DNA of 42,419 nucleotides from Argonema antarcticum A004/B2 (GTDB taxonomy: Bacteria > Cyanobacteriota > Cyanobacteriia > Cyanobacteriales > Aerosakkonemataceae): contig NZ_JAIQZN010000043.1 of assembly GCF_023333585.1 (NCBI RefSeq), positions 1 through 42,419 on the forward strand. The letters are read 5' to 3'. A model generated the notes under the pieces. It was not told where the DNA came from, ran no database searches, and saw only the letters and a program-made list of their open reading frames with translations. Position numbers and translations under genes: made by a program. Of the stretch, positions 16,308 through 26,230 are shown piece by piece (position 1 is the stretch's first letter; the number at the start of each line of letters is the position of its first letter).

Positions 16308-16451
16308 TTTTTAATAAAATCTCTAGAAAAGCTCGATCGCTCAATCTATAGATATATTCCCTGATAGGTTGTAAACTATCTTAAGATTATTGTAAGAATT
16401 TCGCTCGTCTAAGACTAACCAGCTGACCAAAAACCATTAGGAGGACAATTT

Positions 16452-17531
16452 ATGGCGCTTGTACCAATGAGGCTGCTGTTGGATCACGCGGCTGAGAACG
16501 GCTACGGTATTCCAGCTTACAACGTCAACAACATGGAGCAAATCCAAGCCATCATGCAGGCTGCCCATGAGACAAATAGCCCCGTTATTTTGCAAGCTTC
16601 TCGCGGAGCCCGCAAGTATGCTGGAGAAAATTTCCTGCGCCATCTGATTTTGGCCGCAGTGGAAACCTATCCCCACATCCCCATTGTCATGCACCAAGAT
16701 CATGGCAATGAACCAGCCACCTGCTACTCTGCCATTCGCAACGGTTTCACCAGCGTGATGATGGATGGCTCCTTAGAAGCCGATGCCAAAACTCCAGCTA
16801 GCTTCGAGTACAACGTCAATGTCACTCGTGAAGTGGTGAAAGTTGCTCACTCTATCGGTGCCAGCGTTGAAGGCGAACTGGGTTGCCTGGGTTCTCTGGA
16901 AACCGGCATGGGTGAAGCGGAAGACGGTCACGGTGCAGAAGGCGTTCTTTCTCACGACCAGCTGCTGACCGATCCAGACGAAGCCGTTTCCTTCGTGGAG
17001 CAAACCCAAGTAGATGCTTTGGCAGTTGCAATTGGCACTAGCCACGGCGCTTACAAGTTCACCCGCAAGCCGACTGGGGAAATCCTCGCCATCAGCCGCA
17101 TTGAGGAAATTCACCGCCGCCTGCCAAACACCCACTTGGTTATGCACGGTTCCTCCTCTGTGCCCGAAGATTTGCTCGCGATCATTAACCAGAATGGCGG
17201 TGCAATTCCTGAAACCTACGGCGTGCCTGTGGAAGAAATCCAAAAGGGGATCAAGAGCGGTGTCCGTAAAGTAAATATTGATACCGACAACCGTTTGGCT
17301 ATTACCGCTGCGGTACGGGAAGCGCTATTCAAAGATCCCAAGGAATTTGACCCCCGTCACTTCTTGAAGCCTTCTATCAAGTATATGCAGAAGGTTTGTG
17401 CCGATCGCTATAACCAGTTTGGCACTGCTGGTAATGCTACCAAGATCAAGCAAATGTCTCTGGATGAGTATGCCGCTAAGTATGCCAAGGGCGAGTTGAA
17501 CGCTGTGGCTAAGAAGGCTGTGACTGTCTAA
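16452..17531 (+). CDS. fba: Class II fructose-1,6-bisphosphate aldolase
   Basis: Zinc-dependent aldolase of glycolysis and the Calvin cycle (also makes sedoheptulose 1,7-bisphosphate). The 359 residues match cyanobacterial class II enzymes of the CbbA/FbaA group. Zinc and substrate motifs: VMHQDHGN near 80, [12 protein letters not shown] near 140, [10 protein letters not shown] near 197, [10 protein letters not shown] near 233, and [11 protein letters not shown] near 275. AGGAGG five to ten bases before the ATG gives a strong ribosome site, and a perfect terminator follows, as expected for a highly expressed single gene. Confidence 0.97.
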   Translation: MALVPMRLLLDHAAENGYGIPAYNVNNMEQIQAIMQAAHETNSPVILQASRGARKYAGENFLRHLILAAVETYPHIPIVMHQDHGNEPATCYSAIRNGFTSVMMDGSLEADAKTPASFEYNVNVTREVVKVAHSIGASVEGELGCLGSLETGMGEAEDGHGAEGVLSHDQLLTDPDEAVSFVEQTQVDALAVAIGTSHGAYKFTRKPTGEILAISRIEEIHRRLPNTHLVMHGSSSVPEDLLAIINQNGGAIPETYGVPVEEIQKGIKSGVRKVNIDTDNRLAITAAVREALFKDPKEFDPRHFLKPSIKYMQKVCADRYNQFGTAGNATKIKQMSLDEYAAKYAKGELNAVAKKAVTV

Positions 17532-17568
17532 ATAGCTGAGCCTCTAGTAATAGGTTGTTAAATTTTGT

Positions 17569-17595
17569 GGGTAGCTTTTAAGCTACCCTTTTTTT
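17569..17595 (+). terminator. Rho-independent terminator of fba
   Basis: GGGTAGCTT-TT-AAGCTACCC, a perfect 9-bp stem followed by seven T, 37 bases after the fba stop. It also lies just before the end of the convergent nitrilase gene. Confidence 0.88.
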
Positions 17596-17611
17596 AATCG
17601 CCAATCACCGA

Positions 17612-18424
17612 TTAAACAAAAACGCGGTGTTGTAAGGAAGGCATTTGGCGGCGGACTTGGATAAGTCGATCGGGATTAATTTCGGCGATCGCAACTCCGG
17701 GCCTATCCCCAGCATCGGCTAAAATCACACCCCAAGGGTCAACAACGATCGCGTGTCCGTGCGTGTGACGCATGGCATAGTGGTTTCCAGTTTGAGCCGG
17801 TGCAATGACGTAACAGGTGTTTTCGATCGCTCTGGCTTGGATTAGCACCTGCCAATGATCCTTGCCAGTGTAAGCAGTGAACGCTGCTGGCACAAATAAT
17901 ACATCGGCTCCCATTTGGGATAGGTGGCGGTAAAGTTCCGGGAAGCGGACATCGTAGCACACTGATAGTCCCAAGTTACCCAATTCTTTAGTAGCAGCAA
18001 CCGGCGGAATGCTCGTCCCAGCCATCACCGTGCTAGATTCTTGATAGGTGTTGCCATCAGGGACATTAACATCAAATAAGTGCACTTTCTGATAGCGGGC
18101 GAGTTCTTGACCGCTGGGGTCAAACAGCAGCGCAGTGTTGTATACTTTATCACTGGTGACGGGAACTGGAAAGCCGCCGCCTAAGATGGTGACTTGGAAG
18201 CGTTGAGCCATTGTTTTGAGGAATTTTTCGCTCTGTTGGGCGATCGCTTCTGCTTGGCCAATTTTATCCTTCTCTTCCCCCATAAAGGAGAAGTTTTCGG
18301 GCAAGCATACTAACTCGGCACCCCGCCCTTTGGCAAGTTCTATCAGTTCTTCCGCCTGAAGCAGGTTTTTTTGCAAGTCAGGCACACTGGTCATTTGGAT
18401 GGCGGCGGCGAGATAAGACTTCAT
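17612..18424 (-). CDS. Nitrilase-superfamily amidase (Nit1/Nit2 type)
   Basis: A 270-residue carbon-nitrogen hydrolase with the full Glu-Lys-Cys triad: E43 in LPENF, K113 in YQKVHLFD and C156 in SVCYDVRFPELYR. The last motif and the overall length fit the Nit1 branch, whose best-known activity is removal of the amide from deaminated glutathione, a metabolite-repair reaction. FVPAAFTAYTGKDHWQVLIQ and RAIENTCYVIAPAQ are also typical. ATG at 18424; no signal peptide, so cytosolic. Convergent with fba. Confidence 0.92.
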   Translation of the reverse strand: MKSYLAAAIQMTSVPDLQKNLLQAEELIELAKGRGAELVCLPENFSFMGEEKDKIGQAEAIAQQSEKFLKTMAQRFQVTILGGGFPVPVTSDKVYNTALLFDPSGQELARYQKVHLFDVNVPDGNTYQESSTVMAGTSIPPVAATKELGNLGLSVCYDVRFPELYRHLSQMGADVLFVPAAFTAYTGKDHWQVLIQARAIENTCYVIAPAQTGNHYAMRHTHGHAIVVDPWGVILADAGDRPGVAIAEINPDRLIQVRRQMPSLQHRVFV

Positions 18425-18685
18425 CGGTAAAGCTAAAAATTTTGCAGGACAGCCTATTCAGAATATATCTTTCTCTGGGTAGCTGTGGCATATCAATTGA
18501 ACCACTGCTCAAGGCAACAGATCGCCGCTGGAATGTAAATAGGTAATAACACCATCTGTTTTGCTTGGTGAGGACGCGGCGAGCGGCTTAAATCGCACTG
18601 CTACATCAAATATATAATATTTCCGGATGTAATATTCCTATAGGCGTATATTTTATAGCTTTTGTTTACAGATATCTATAGAAAT

Positions 18686-21529
18686 ATGAAGCGATTCACA
18701 AGGCTGCCTTTCTATCTGATTTTCTTACAGGGGATATTGTTCCCACCCATCTGTCAGGGAACGGGACTGGAATCTCTACAGAGGAGACCACCTTTGTCCT
18801 TGCACCCGCAACAGTTAGGAAATCCATCAGGTAAAGCAGCAACTTTAGATATTCCGCATCCCTCAAGTCAGTTAGTTACCCAGCTAGAGGAATACCCCGA
18901 ACAACCAGAACTACAATCATTTAACGAAATAATCGAAGCTACACAAAAATCAGCAGGACTATTCACGCTTTACCGTCAGAAAGAAACCGGCAAAATCTAT
19001 CTGGAAATTAAGCCAGAACAATTGAATAAAAATTACTTTGCCACAATTACAATGGAATCGGGTATCGGTGAACAGGGCATTTACAATGCTACCTCTCTAA
19101 AGGATTTTATCTTCTATTTTCGGCGAATTAATAACAATTTACTGTTCACCGTTCGCAATGTTCGCTTTCGCACTCGTCCCGGAGATCCGCAACAAAATGC
19201 GGTTCGTCGGGCATTTTCTGATTCTGTTTTAGTTTCCGTTCCCATTAGAAGTATTCATCCTCAAAGTCAAACAATTTTAATCGATTTGGGTGATTTACTA
19301 TTGCGGGATTTGCCAGATCTAAGCTCAATGTTAGCAGCATCTTTAAAGGCTCAATATTCAGTAGATCCGACAAAATCTTATTTTGGCAATGCCAAAGTTT
19401 TTCCTCTCAACATGGAAATTGAATCAGTATATGGATTTTCTCTCATAAATGAGAATAGGAATCATACCTCTTTACCTACTCTACCCGATCGCAGATCTTT
19501 AACCATTCGCACTCACTATAGTTTTTCCGAATTACCGGAAAATAATGGGTATAATCCCCGTTTAGCTGACGATCGCGTTGGCTATTATACCACAGTTTTT
19601 CAGGATTTTTCTAATTTGAACAGTAATTCCCGGTTTGTGCGTTATATTAATCGGTGGCATTTAGAAAAACAAGACCCTAACGCCGCTTTATCTCTGCCTA
19701 AAAAACCGATTGTTTTCTGGATCGAAAATACGGTGCCCTTAGAATATCGAGATGCGATTAAAGAAGGGGTGCTAATGTGGAATAAAGCTTTTGAAAAAGC
19801 GGGATTTAAAAATGCGATCGAAGTGAAGCAAATGCCCGATAATGCTACTTGGGACCCGGCAGATATACGCTACAATACGATCCGTTGGTTTGTTTCTACG
19901 GATCAAGCATTTGCAGAGGGGCCATCACGGGCAAATCCGCTGACGGGAGAAATTTTAGATGCTGATATTCGTATAGATGCCAACATGATCCAATTAGTCA
20001 GAGAAGAGGATCGAATTTTCTTCTTGCCTAACTCAGCAAATACTGCCTACCAAGACAATTTATGTGGCTTATTTACCGCACGAAAAGCAAAAGTTGATAG
20101 GCATTCAATGCCGGTTTACCATCGCTCTTTGTTAGCAAATTTAGCAAAGAATAGCGATATTTGTTATAGCAGAGCAATGGCTAATCAATTCTCTCTTGGT
20201 GCGATGTCATTATCGTTGTTGCAGAATCAGAAACCTAACAGTAATGAGATGAAAGAATACTTAGATCAATATGTGCGATCGCTCGTTGCCCACGAAGTAG
20301 GACATACTTTAGGATTAAAACATAATTTTCGTGGTAGCATTTTCCTCAAACCAGAAGAATTAAACAATACCGACATCACCCGCACCAGAGGAATGGTCAG
20401 TTCGGTAATGGATTATGCACCAGTAAATTTAGCACCTGCTGGTACTAAACAGGGAGATTATTTTACTAGCATGGTTGGCCCTTATGATGAATGGGCAATT
20501 GAATATGGTTACAAACCGAATAGTGCGGGAGTTGCTCTTACAATGGCAAACAACCAAACTGAAAAGCAATTTTTGCAACAAATTGCCGAAAAACAAGTTA
20601 ATAGTCCAGAGTTATCTTATGCGCCAGATGAGGATAGTGCCGATCTCGATCCGACAGCTAATAAAGAAGATCTAAGTAGCGACCCTTTGCTTTACTCCCA
20701 ATGGCAGTTAGATAATTCGCGTATAATGTGGGAAAACCTGAATAAGAATTATTCAGTTAGCAGTAATAATTTAGGTGATTTGACAAGAATGTTCGATCGG
20801 GTTTTCTTCTACTATTTGCGAAATTTGCATATTATAAGTAAGTATGTTGGTGGGCAATCTTTTTATCGCGATCGCGTCAGTAGTGCAAATGGAAAACAAC
20901 CACTAGAAGTAGTATCTGTGGCGAAGCAGCGATCAGCTTTGACAATGCTACAAAAGTATTTGTTTGCGCCAGATGCTTTTAATTTCCCACCTGACTTATT
21001 GAATAAATTAGTATCTCCATCACCAAACGAATGGGATGATGATGACTTGATAAAGAGACGTCTTGATTATCCAATTTACAATCGAATTTTGTTATCGCAA
21101 AGTTCTATTTTGGCACGATTACTGTCTGCGGAACGTTTGACAAGATTGCGGGATATTGAATTGAAAACGCCGCCGGGACAAGCGCTGACTATGCCGGAAT
21201 TGTTTAATAGTTTGCAGGATGGGATTTGGACGGAGGTGTTGCAAAAGGAGAATAAATCACTGAAAATATCGAGTTTACGTCGCGCTTTGCAGCGACAATA
21301 TTTGGAAATATTAATAGATATGGTATTGCGGAATGATGATGTACCGTCAGATGCGCGATCGCTTGCTTGGGAAAAATTACGGCAATTGCGAGAAAGTCTG
21401 AATCATACCTTGAGAAAACAGGGTAAAAATTTGGATGATTATACTAAGGCGCATTTGGAGGAAACGCGGGAGAGGATTACTAAGGTTTTGGATGCACAGT
21501 TGCGATCAAAGTCAAATCGCAAGACGTAA
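18686..21529 (+). CDS. Exported zinc-dependent metalloprotease (DUF5117/DUF4953)
   Basis: A 947-residue secreted protease of the bacterial DUF5117-DUF4953 type. A hydrophobic signal sequence (LPFYLIFLQGILFPP) begins at residue 7. The middle (about 95-300) matches the DUF5117 region (GLFTLYRQKETGKIYLEI). The metzincin-like zinc site HEVGHTLGLKH is near residue 536, with a downstream SSVMDYAP as Met-turn, so the catalytic site looks complete. The ATG at 18686 is chosen over the TTG at 18662. The 260-base gap upstream holds its promoter and no gene. Physiological substrate unknown. Confidence 0.9.
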   Translation: MKRFTRLPFYLIFLQGILFPPICQGTGLESLQRRPPLSLHPQQLGNPSGKAATLDIPHPSSQLVTQLEEYPEQPELQSFNEIIEATQKSAGLFTLYRQKETGKIYLEIKPEQLNKNYFATITMESGIGEQGIYNATSLKDFIFYFRRINNNLLFTVRNVRFRTRPGDPQQNAVRRAFSDSVLVSVPIRSIHPQSQTILIDLGDLLLRDLPDLSSMLAASLKAQYSVDPTKSYFGNAKVFPLNMEIESVYGFSLINENRNHTSLPTLPDRRSLTIRTHYSFSELPENNGYNPRLADDRVGYYTTVFQDFSNLNSNSRFVRYINRWHLEKQDPNAALSLPKKPIVFWIENTVPLEYRDAIKEGVLMWNKAFEKAGFKNAIEVKQMPDNATWDPADIRYNTIRWFVSTDQAFAEGPSRANPLTGEILDADIRIDANMIQLVREEDRIFFLPNSANTAYQDNLCGLFTARKAKVDRHSMPVYHRSLLANLAKNSDICYSRAMANQFSLGAMSLSLLQNQKPNSNEMKEYLDQYVRSLVAHEVGHTLGLKHNFRGSIFLKPEELNNTDITRTRGMVSSVMDYAPVNLAPAGTKQGDYFTSMVGPYDEWAIEYGYKPNSAGVALTMANNQTEKQFLQQIAEKQVNSPELSYAPDEDSADLDPTANKEDLSSDPLLYSQWQLDNSRIMWENLNKNYSVSSNNLGDLTRMFDRVFFYYLRNLHIISKYVGGQSFYRDRVSSANGKQPLEVVSVAKQRSALTMLQKYLFAPDAFNFPPDLLNKLVSPSPNEWDDDDLIKRRLDYPIYNRILLSQSSILARLLSAERLTRLRDIELKTPPGQALTMPELFNSLQDGIWTEVLQKENKSLKISSLRRALQRQYLEILIDMVLRNDDVPSDARSLAWEKLRQLRESLNHTLRKQGKNLDDYTKAHLEETRERITKVLDAQLRSKSNRKT

Positions 21530-21618
21530 TTGTGGGTCCGATCGGCTCTAACTTTTCCCTACTCCGTTCCCGCCGCAAGATTATGTAGGGGCGTTCGCGT
21601 AGCGTGCCGGAGGCATTA

Positions 21619-21669
21619 GCATTGCGGAATTAACGTTTCGGTTTTGAATTAAGATTAATCCCGCAATGC
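21619..21669. terminator. Inverted repeat between convergent genes
   Basis: GCATTGCGGAATTAA (21619-21633) faces TTAATCCCGCAATGC (21655-21669) with one mismatch in 15. It is preceded by GTTCGCGTAGCGTGCCGG, a repeat common in cyanobacteria. It lies between the metalloprotease (+) and the TOPRIM-like gene (-), so it may stop transcription from both. Confidence 0.55.
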
Positions 21670-21723
21670 TTCGCCCTCCCACTATACTAAGGAAGAGAGA
21701 AAAAGAGCGATCGCACCTACTTA

Positions 21724-22671
21724 TTATACAAATTTGTATAAAGTTGCCAAGAAAAAAGAAATATGATATCTAGAATCGCTACTGTTATGCGAATAAAATT
21801 GTCCAATTTCTAATAACAGTTGTTCTCTAAATCTCTCTGCTGGAGAACTGTAATCAGTGGGAGGGTGAATTTTATTCCAGTAATCCTTAGCTTTTTTAAT
21901 TGTCAGCAAAGCAAGAATTAACTCATTTTTCTCTATATCATTTTGGGTGTTGTCAAACTCTGCTTTCCATGAATCGCGCAATTTATCTGTGTCACTACAA
22001 TCTAAACTAGACAAATAATTAATCCGATTGGCTATTGTTGGTAAGTTATTCTTTAAATCTACATCGTCAACTATTGCATCTGCCATAGTTAAGTAAATAT
22101 TTTCAAGTACCAAAGAATTGCTATTATAAAGCGGAGAAGCAAAAATATTATCAAATACTTCTTGCAGATCGGGTATTAAAAAATAAGCTTCTTTATGAAC
22201 TAACCCTGTCACCCATATACGATGATTATTTGCATTTATTTCATTGACTTTGCATTGTCCGTAAAGATCGCAGAAAATAGCTTCTGTATCGGAAAAAGTA
22301 TAATTATCAATCTTTTGTAATTGCAAATCCAAATCTACAATGGCAAAAAGTTTCTCTGGGATTAAATATGAGTTATTATTGTCTTGTGTATGAATTTCTA
22401 AAAGGTTAAAATAGGTATCGATTACATCTTTGCGATCGCCACAATTAAAAAACTCTGGTTTATACTGACTCCACCATCTTGGAACACACGCTTTGTAAAA
22501 GTTTGCATCTGGCATTTGTTCCATTCTTGCATAAGATTGAGGTGATAATCTATCCTTAGTATCCTTGATACCCCTTTCTCCTTCACATAACACAACTATT
22601 TTATTTTTAATTCTCCGAGATAGAATAATATTATCACAGTGTTGCTTTAACTGCTCAGGATTGAGACTCAT
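21724..22671 (-). CDS. TOPRIM-like (DUF4435-like) nuclease candidate, partner of an ATPase
   Basis: A 315-residue protein that I read as TOPRIM-like: the first strand KIVVLCEGE carries Glu30/Glu32, and the later strand FAIVDLDLQ carries Asp113 and Asp115, the DxD pattern; VHKEAYFL at about 158-165 resembles the conserved segment after it in DUF4435 proteins. The C-terminal half is helical and unassigned. It starts two bases after the stop of the ATPase gene, so both are translated from one message. ATPase plus TOPRIM is the layout of OLD-family and PARIS (AriA-AriB) defence systems. Catalysis is inferred, not shown; the family match is the weakest part. Confidence 0.6.
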   Translation of the reverse strand: MSLNPEQLKQHCDNIILSRRIKNKIVVLCEGERGIKDTKDRLSPQSYARMEQMPDANFYKACVPRWWSQYKPEFFNCGDRKDVIDTYFNLLEIHTQDNNNSYLIPEKLFAIVDLDLQLQKIDNYTFSDTEAIFCDLYGQCKVNEINANNHRIWVTGLVHKEAYFLIPDLQEVFDNIFASPLYNSNSLVLENIYLTMADAIVDDVDLKNNLPTIANRINYLSSLDCSDTDKLRDSWKAEFDNTQNDIEKNELILALLTIKKAKDYWNKIHPPTDYSSPAERFREQLLLEIGQFYSHNSSDSRYHISFFLATLYKFV

Positions 22672-22673
22672 AA

Positions 22674-23795
22674 TTAATTGGAAGGGTTTTGCTTAAGAAG
22701 TTTTGGTTCTAGTTCCTTAACATGAGCAGGTGTAAGTGCTTGACATAGCTCATAAGAATGAGTTGCCAAAATATATTGATTACTCGGTGCCCATTCTTTG
22801 AGGTCTGAAATTATTTGATATTGCCAATCAGGATGAAATGCAATTTCTATTTCATCCATGAGGACGATCGCATTTTCTATATTATAGTATTTCAGCCACA
22901 TATAAATACTGAGTCTCTTTAATTCGCCATGACTTAAATCTTCTGGATATAGTTCTACAGTTTCACCGTCTTTATCTAATTTAAAATTGACACCATAAAA
23001 ATCAGGTTCCAAATTTATTTTTTTGTTACCTAAAATTAGATGTAAATCTTTAATTAGTTCTTTATAGCTATTTCCATATTTACCTGTTTCTGTGACTTCT
23101 CTCATATCTTCAGCTATAGCTGCTCTCAAGGATTTAGTCAGAAGCTCTACAGCTAGAAAATCATAAGTAAAAAAACCTGGTAATTTAGATTTGGCATCCT
23201 TTAAATGTGAATAGTAATCATTTTTTTTAGTTGGCTCTCTAAATAATAATTTTTTTGAATTGGTAGCAAGAAAAAGGAAAACTTGGGTAGCAGGAGCAGC
23301 CAGAAAAATTTTTTGTGCCAGATCCTTGAGAAAAGATTCTATTTGATTTATATCTATGTTATCTATACGAGAAACTAAAACATAATCTTCAATTTCATTT
23401 CGGCTTGCTGAATATTTGAATATATATCGCACTTTCCCTCCACCTGCACTGAATGGAAATCCTTCATTTTCACTTTCTATTTCTTCAGTATCAACTTTCC
23501 TTACAGCAAAAAAATTAAGGCGGACATTTTCTTCCATGTACCCAATGTCAATGATAGCTAATTCCCTCTCATTTCTTTCTACTTGAAAACCGTTAAGCAA
23601 ATTTTTCAAAAAATCCACCCGATCGGGATTATAAGAACAATGTAGCAATCCAAAAATCAGTTGTAAAAGTGTACTTTTCCCACCTCCATTTTGACTGCCA
23701 AGCGGAAAAATATTAGGAAAAAAATCCTTTTCAAAGGTAATATCAACATTCTGTAATACGCGAAAGTCAGGAACTTGAACTCGTAGTAAACGCAT
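22674..23795 (-). CDS. ABC/SMC-type AAA ATPase, first gene of a two-gene unit
   Basis: A 373-residue ATPase with Walker A GSQNGGGKST at residues 33-42, ABC signature LSHGELKRLS near 288, Walker B AIVLMDEIEIAFHP near 307-320 and an H-loop in ATHSYE near 345, so all ATP-binding elements are present. Unlike SMC proteins the insert between Walker A and signature is short and has no long coiled coil, as in AAA_15/AAA_21 proteins of OLD, PARIS, Septu and retron-OLD systems. The next gene two bases downstream is TOPRIM-like. The pair is AT-rich and uses TTA and AAA codons heavily compared with the flanking ribosomal genes, suggesting later acquisition. Divergent from rplU. Confidence 0.85.
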   Translation of the reverse strand: MRLLRVQVPDFRVLQNVDITFEKDFFPNIFPLGSQNGGGKSTLLQLIFGLLHCSYNPDRVDFLKNLLNGFQVERNERELAIIDIGYMEENVRLNFFAVRKVDTEEIESENEGFPFSAGGGKVRYIFKYSASRNEIEDYVLVSRIDNIDINQIESFLKDLAQKIFLAAPATQVFLFLATNSKKLLFREPTKKNDYYSHLKDAKSKLPGFFTYDFLAVELLTKSLRAAIAEDMREVTETGKYGNSYKELIKDLHLILGNKKINLEPDFYGVNFKLDKDGETVELYPEDLSHGELKRLSIYMWLKYYNIENAIVLMDEIEIAFHPDWQYQIISDLKEWAPSNQYILATHSYELCQALTPAHVKELEPKLLKQNPSN

Positions 23796-24164
23796 AATAA
23801 CTCTTCAGCATCGATTGATATTGAGTATTTTGAACTACTAAGTAGGGTTGGCACTGACTCTTATAACCTTTATATTATATGTTGAGTTTAACGAAATGAA
23901 TCAAACTTTTTCTAGCAAAATTGAGCCTGACAATGGGGAAAAAGGTGCTGATCTTTTATTTCGGAGTAGTATTAGGGATTTTCTAGCGATCGCACTTGAC
24001 AACCACCCACCAAATAACAGATGATAGGAGATTGTGTGTCTAATCCTGCTCGGATCAGGTCAACACATTCCAAAAGCTGTTAATTGGAAATTGAGAACAG
24101 GCAATAGTCTTGCCGTCCCATGCCCCAATCAGCTACCTGTACGGCAAACCTTTCGGACAATCTC
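23796..24164. other. Divergent intergenic region with hairpin before rplU
   Basis: It should hold the promoters of the ATPase-TOPRIM unit (-) and of rplU-rpmA (+). Close to rplU, TTGCCGT (24109-24115) can pair with ACGGCAA (24141-24147), a hairpin 17 bases before the rplU start that could be a ribosomal-protein leader. No gene is visible; the 15 codons in frame upstream of the rplU ATG are not protein-like. Confidence 0.45.
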
Positions 24165-24578
24165 ATGACTTACGCAATTATTGAAACCGGCGGCAAACAA
24201 CTGCGAGTAGAACCGGGCCGCTTCTACGATATCGAACTGCTGCACGTTGAACCAGAAGCACAAGTTACGATCGACAAAGTGTTCTTCATTCATAACGACG
24301 GCGATGTGAGTATCGGTCAGCCCTTAGTCGAAGGCGCTACCGTAGAAGGCACAGTGATGCGGCACTTTCGCGGGCGCAAAGTCATCGTCTACAAGATGAA
24401 GCCCAAGAAGAAAACCCGCAAAAAACGGGGGCATCGCCAGGAAATCACTCGTCTGATGATTAACTCTATCAGTTTGAACGGGGAAGCGATCGCAACTGCT
24501 GAAGCTGCATCATCCCAGCCTGAAGCCCCCCAAAAATCAGCTGCTCCCGAAGAAACCGCCGATAACGCAGCAGAATAG
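24165..24578 (+). CDS. rplU: 50S ribosomal protein L21
   Basis: A 137-residue L21 of the large ribosomal subunit. The N-terminus [19 protein letters not shown], the middle [31 protein letters not shown] and a Lys/Arg-rich strand are typical. A 35-residue Ala/Glu-rich C-terminal tail goes beyond bacterial L21 and is common in cyanobacteria. The ATG at 24165 is the family start; the earlier ATG at 24120 falls inside the leader hairpin region. Followed by rpmA after 27 bases, the conserved operon order. Confidence 0.97.
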   Translation: MTYAIIETGGKQLRVEPGRFYDIELLHVEPEAQVTIDKVFFIHNDGDVSIGQPLVEGATVEGTVMRHFRGRKVIVYKMKPKKKTRKKRGHRQEITRLMINSISLNGEAIATAEAASSQPEAPQKSAAPEETADNAAE

Positions 24579-24605
24579 TTAGTAGTAGAAAAAATAGAGG
24601 AAATC

Positions 24606-24902
24606 ATGGCTCACAAGAAAGGTACTGGTAGTACACGCAACGGTCGCGACTCAAATGCCCAGCGTCTCGGCGTCAAACGCTTCGGCGGTCAAGTTGTCAA
24701 AGCAGGCAACATTCTCATCCGTCAGCGCGGAACCAAGTTTCATCCCGGCAATAACGTCGGTATCGGCAGCGATGACACCCTGTTTGCCCTCACCGACGGC
24801 ATCGTCACCTTTGAAAGAAAGGGTAAAACCCGCAAGAAAGTCAGCGTTTACCCCAAGGTAGTTGCTGAAATTGCAGCTGAACCCGTAGCAGTTGCGGTCT
24901 AA
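24606..24902 (+). CDS. rpmA: 50S ribosomal protein L27
   Basis: A 98-residue L27, whose N-terminus reaches the peptidyl-transferase centre. [38 protein letters not shown] and [13 protein letters not shown] are unmistakable. There is no N-terminal cleavable extension. GAGGAAATC precedes the ATG. Second gene of the rplU-rpmA operon. Confidence 0.98.
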   Translation: MAHKKGTGSTRNGRDSNAQRLGVKRFGGQVVKAGNILIRQRGTKFHPGNNVGIGSDDTLFALTDGIVTFERKGKTRKKVSVYPKVVAEIAAEPVAVAV

Positions 24903-24906
24903 AATT

Positions 24907-24983
24907 GTAGGTTGGGTAGAGCGCGAGCCAAACCCAACAAAGCCTTGATTGAGGTTGGGTTTTCTGACCTCAACCCAACCTAC
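24907..24983. repeat. Inverted repeat GTAGGTTGGGT ... ACCCAACCTAC
   Basis: An 11-base inverted repeat spans the rpmA-hemB gap, with a further GAGGTTGGGTTTTCTGACCTCAACCC hairpin inside. The motif GTAGGTTGGGTT also occurs at 36620. It likely serves as terminator of the ribosomal operon, and it is why upstream in-frame starts for hemB are rejected. Confidence 0.75.
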
Positions 24984-25004
24984 TCTATAGCTTTATCAAA
25001 CGCC

Positions 25005-25982
25005 ATGTTCCCCATCAATCGCCCTCGCCGCCTCCGCACCTCACCTCAACTTCGCCGTATGGTGCGCGAAAATGCTTTAACAACAAGCGATCTAATATAT
25101 CCGCTGTTTGCAGTACCCGGCGAAGCCATTGCTAAAGAAGTTAAATCCATGCCGGGAGTCTACCAACTATCGGTAGATAAAATAGTGGAAGAAGCCAAGG
25201 AAGTTTATGACCTGGGTATCCCGTCCATCATCCTGTTTGGCATTCCCACCGATAAAGATGCAGATGCTACCGGGGCTTGGCACGATTGCGGAATTGTTCA
25301 AAAAGCAGCCACGGCAGTAAAAGAAGCTGTGCCGGATTTGGTTGTAATAGCTGATACCTGCCTCTGCGAATATACCAGTCATGGCCACTGCGGCTATCTG
25401 GAAGTTGGCGACTTAAGCGGGCGCGTATTGAACGATCCAACATTGGAATTACTGAAGAAAACAGCCGTTTCTCAAGCTAAAGCCGGTGCGGATATCATCG
25501 CGCCTTCTGGAATGATGGACGGTTTTGTGCAGGCAATTCGGATCGGATTGGATGAAGCTGGGTATCAAGATACACCAATATTGTCCTACGCAGCTAAGTA
25601 TGCTTCAGCCTACTACGGGCCGTTCCGAGATGCCGCTGAATCGACACCGCAATTTGGCGATCGCAGAACCTATCAAATGGACCCAGGCAACGCCCGCGAA
25701 GCCCTTAAAGAAATCGAACTGGACATCGCCGAAGGAGCCGATATGCTGATGGTAAAACCGGCTCTTGCCTATATGGATGTGATCTGGCGTGTCAAAGAAG
25801 CTACCAACTTGCCGGTTGCCGCTTACAATGTTTCTGGCGAGTATTCCATGATTAAAGCAGCTGCTCTCAACGGCTGGATTGACGAGGAGCGGGTAGTGAT
25901 GGAAACTTTGACCGGCTTCAAGCGGGCTGGAGCAGATCTGATTTTGACCTATCACGCCAAAGACGCCGCTCGTTGGTTGTAG
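25005..25982 (+). CDS. hemB: Porphobilinogen synthase (delta-aminolevulinate dehydratase)
   Basis: Condenses two 5-aminolevulinates to porphobilinogen for heme and chlorophyll. The 325 residues include the metal-ligand region [14 protein letters not shown] near 120, the Schiff-base lysines in [15 protein letters not shown] (about 197) and [13 protein letters not shown] (about 250), and the closing [11 protein letters not shown]. The start [11 protein letters not shown] matches the family; a longer frame from 24912 reads through an intergenic inverted repeat. Confidence 0.96.
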   Translation: MFPINRPRRLRTSPQLRRMVRENALTTSDLIYPLFAVPGEAIAKEVKSMPGVYQLSVDKIVEEAKEVYDLGIPSIILFGIPTDKDADATGAWHDCGIVQKAATAVKEAVPDLVVIADTCLCEYTSHGHCGYLEVGDLSGRVLNDPTLELLKKTAVSQAKAGADIIAPSGMMDGFVQAIRIGLDEAGYQDTPILSYAAKYASAYYGPFRDAAESTPQFGDRRTYQMDPGNAREALKEIELDIAEGADMLMVKPALAYMDVIWRVKEATNLPVAAYNVSGEYSMIKAAALNGWIDEERVVMETLTGFKRAGADLILTYHAKDAARWL

Positions 25983-25997
25983 GAAATGTCAATTATC

Positions 25998-26127
25998 GGA
26001 GGGGCAGAGGAGCAGAGGAGCAAAGGAGCAGAGGAGCAAAGGAGCAGAGGAGCAGTGAATAACTTTCCCTCTTCCCTCTTCCCTCTTCCCTAGCCCCTAG
26101 CCCCTAGCCCCTAGCCCCTAGCCCCTA
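25998..26127. repeat. Tandem repeats after hemB
   Basis: A 9-base unit AGGAGCAGA/AGGAGCAAA is repeated about six times (25998-26055), followed by CCCTCTT units and six copies of CCCTAGC (to 26127). It is the densest heptamer tract in the window. Confidence 0.85.
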
Positions 26128-26230
26128 GCTATAAGACAGAAATTAGAAAATTTCAGTGCGATTGGACACCAATTGACCGCTAGTAGATTAGTAAAATGAC
26201 TCGGTAAAAGATTCTAGGTTATCGATAACG

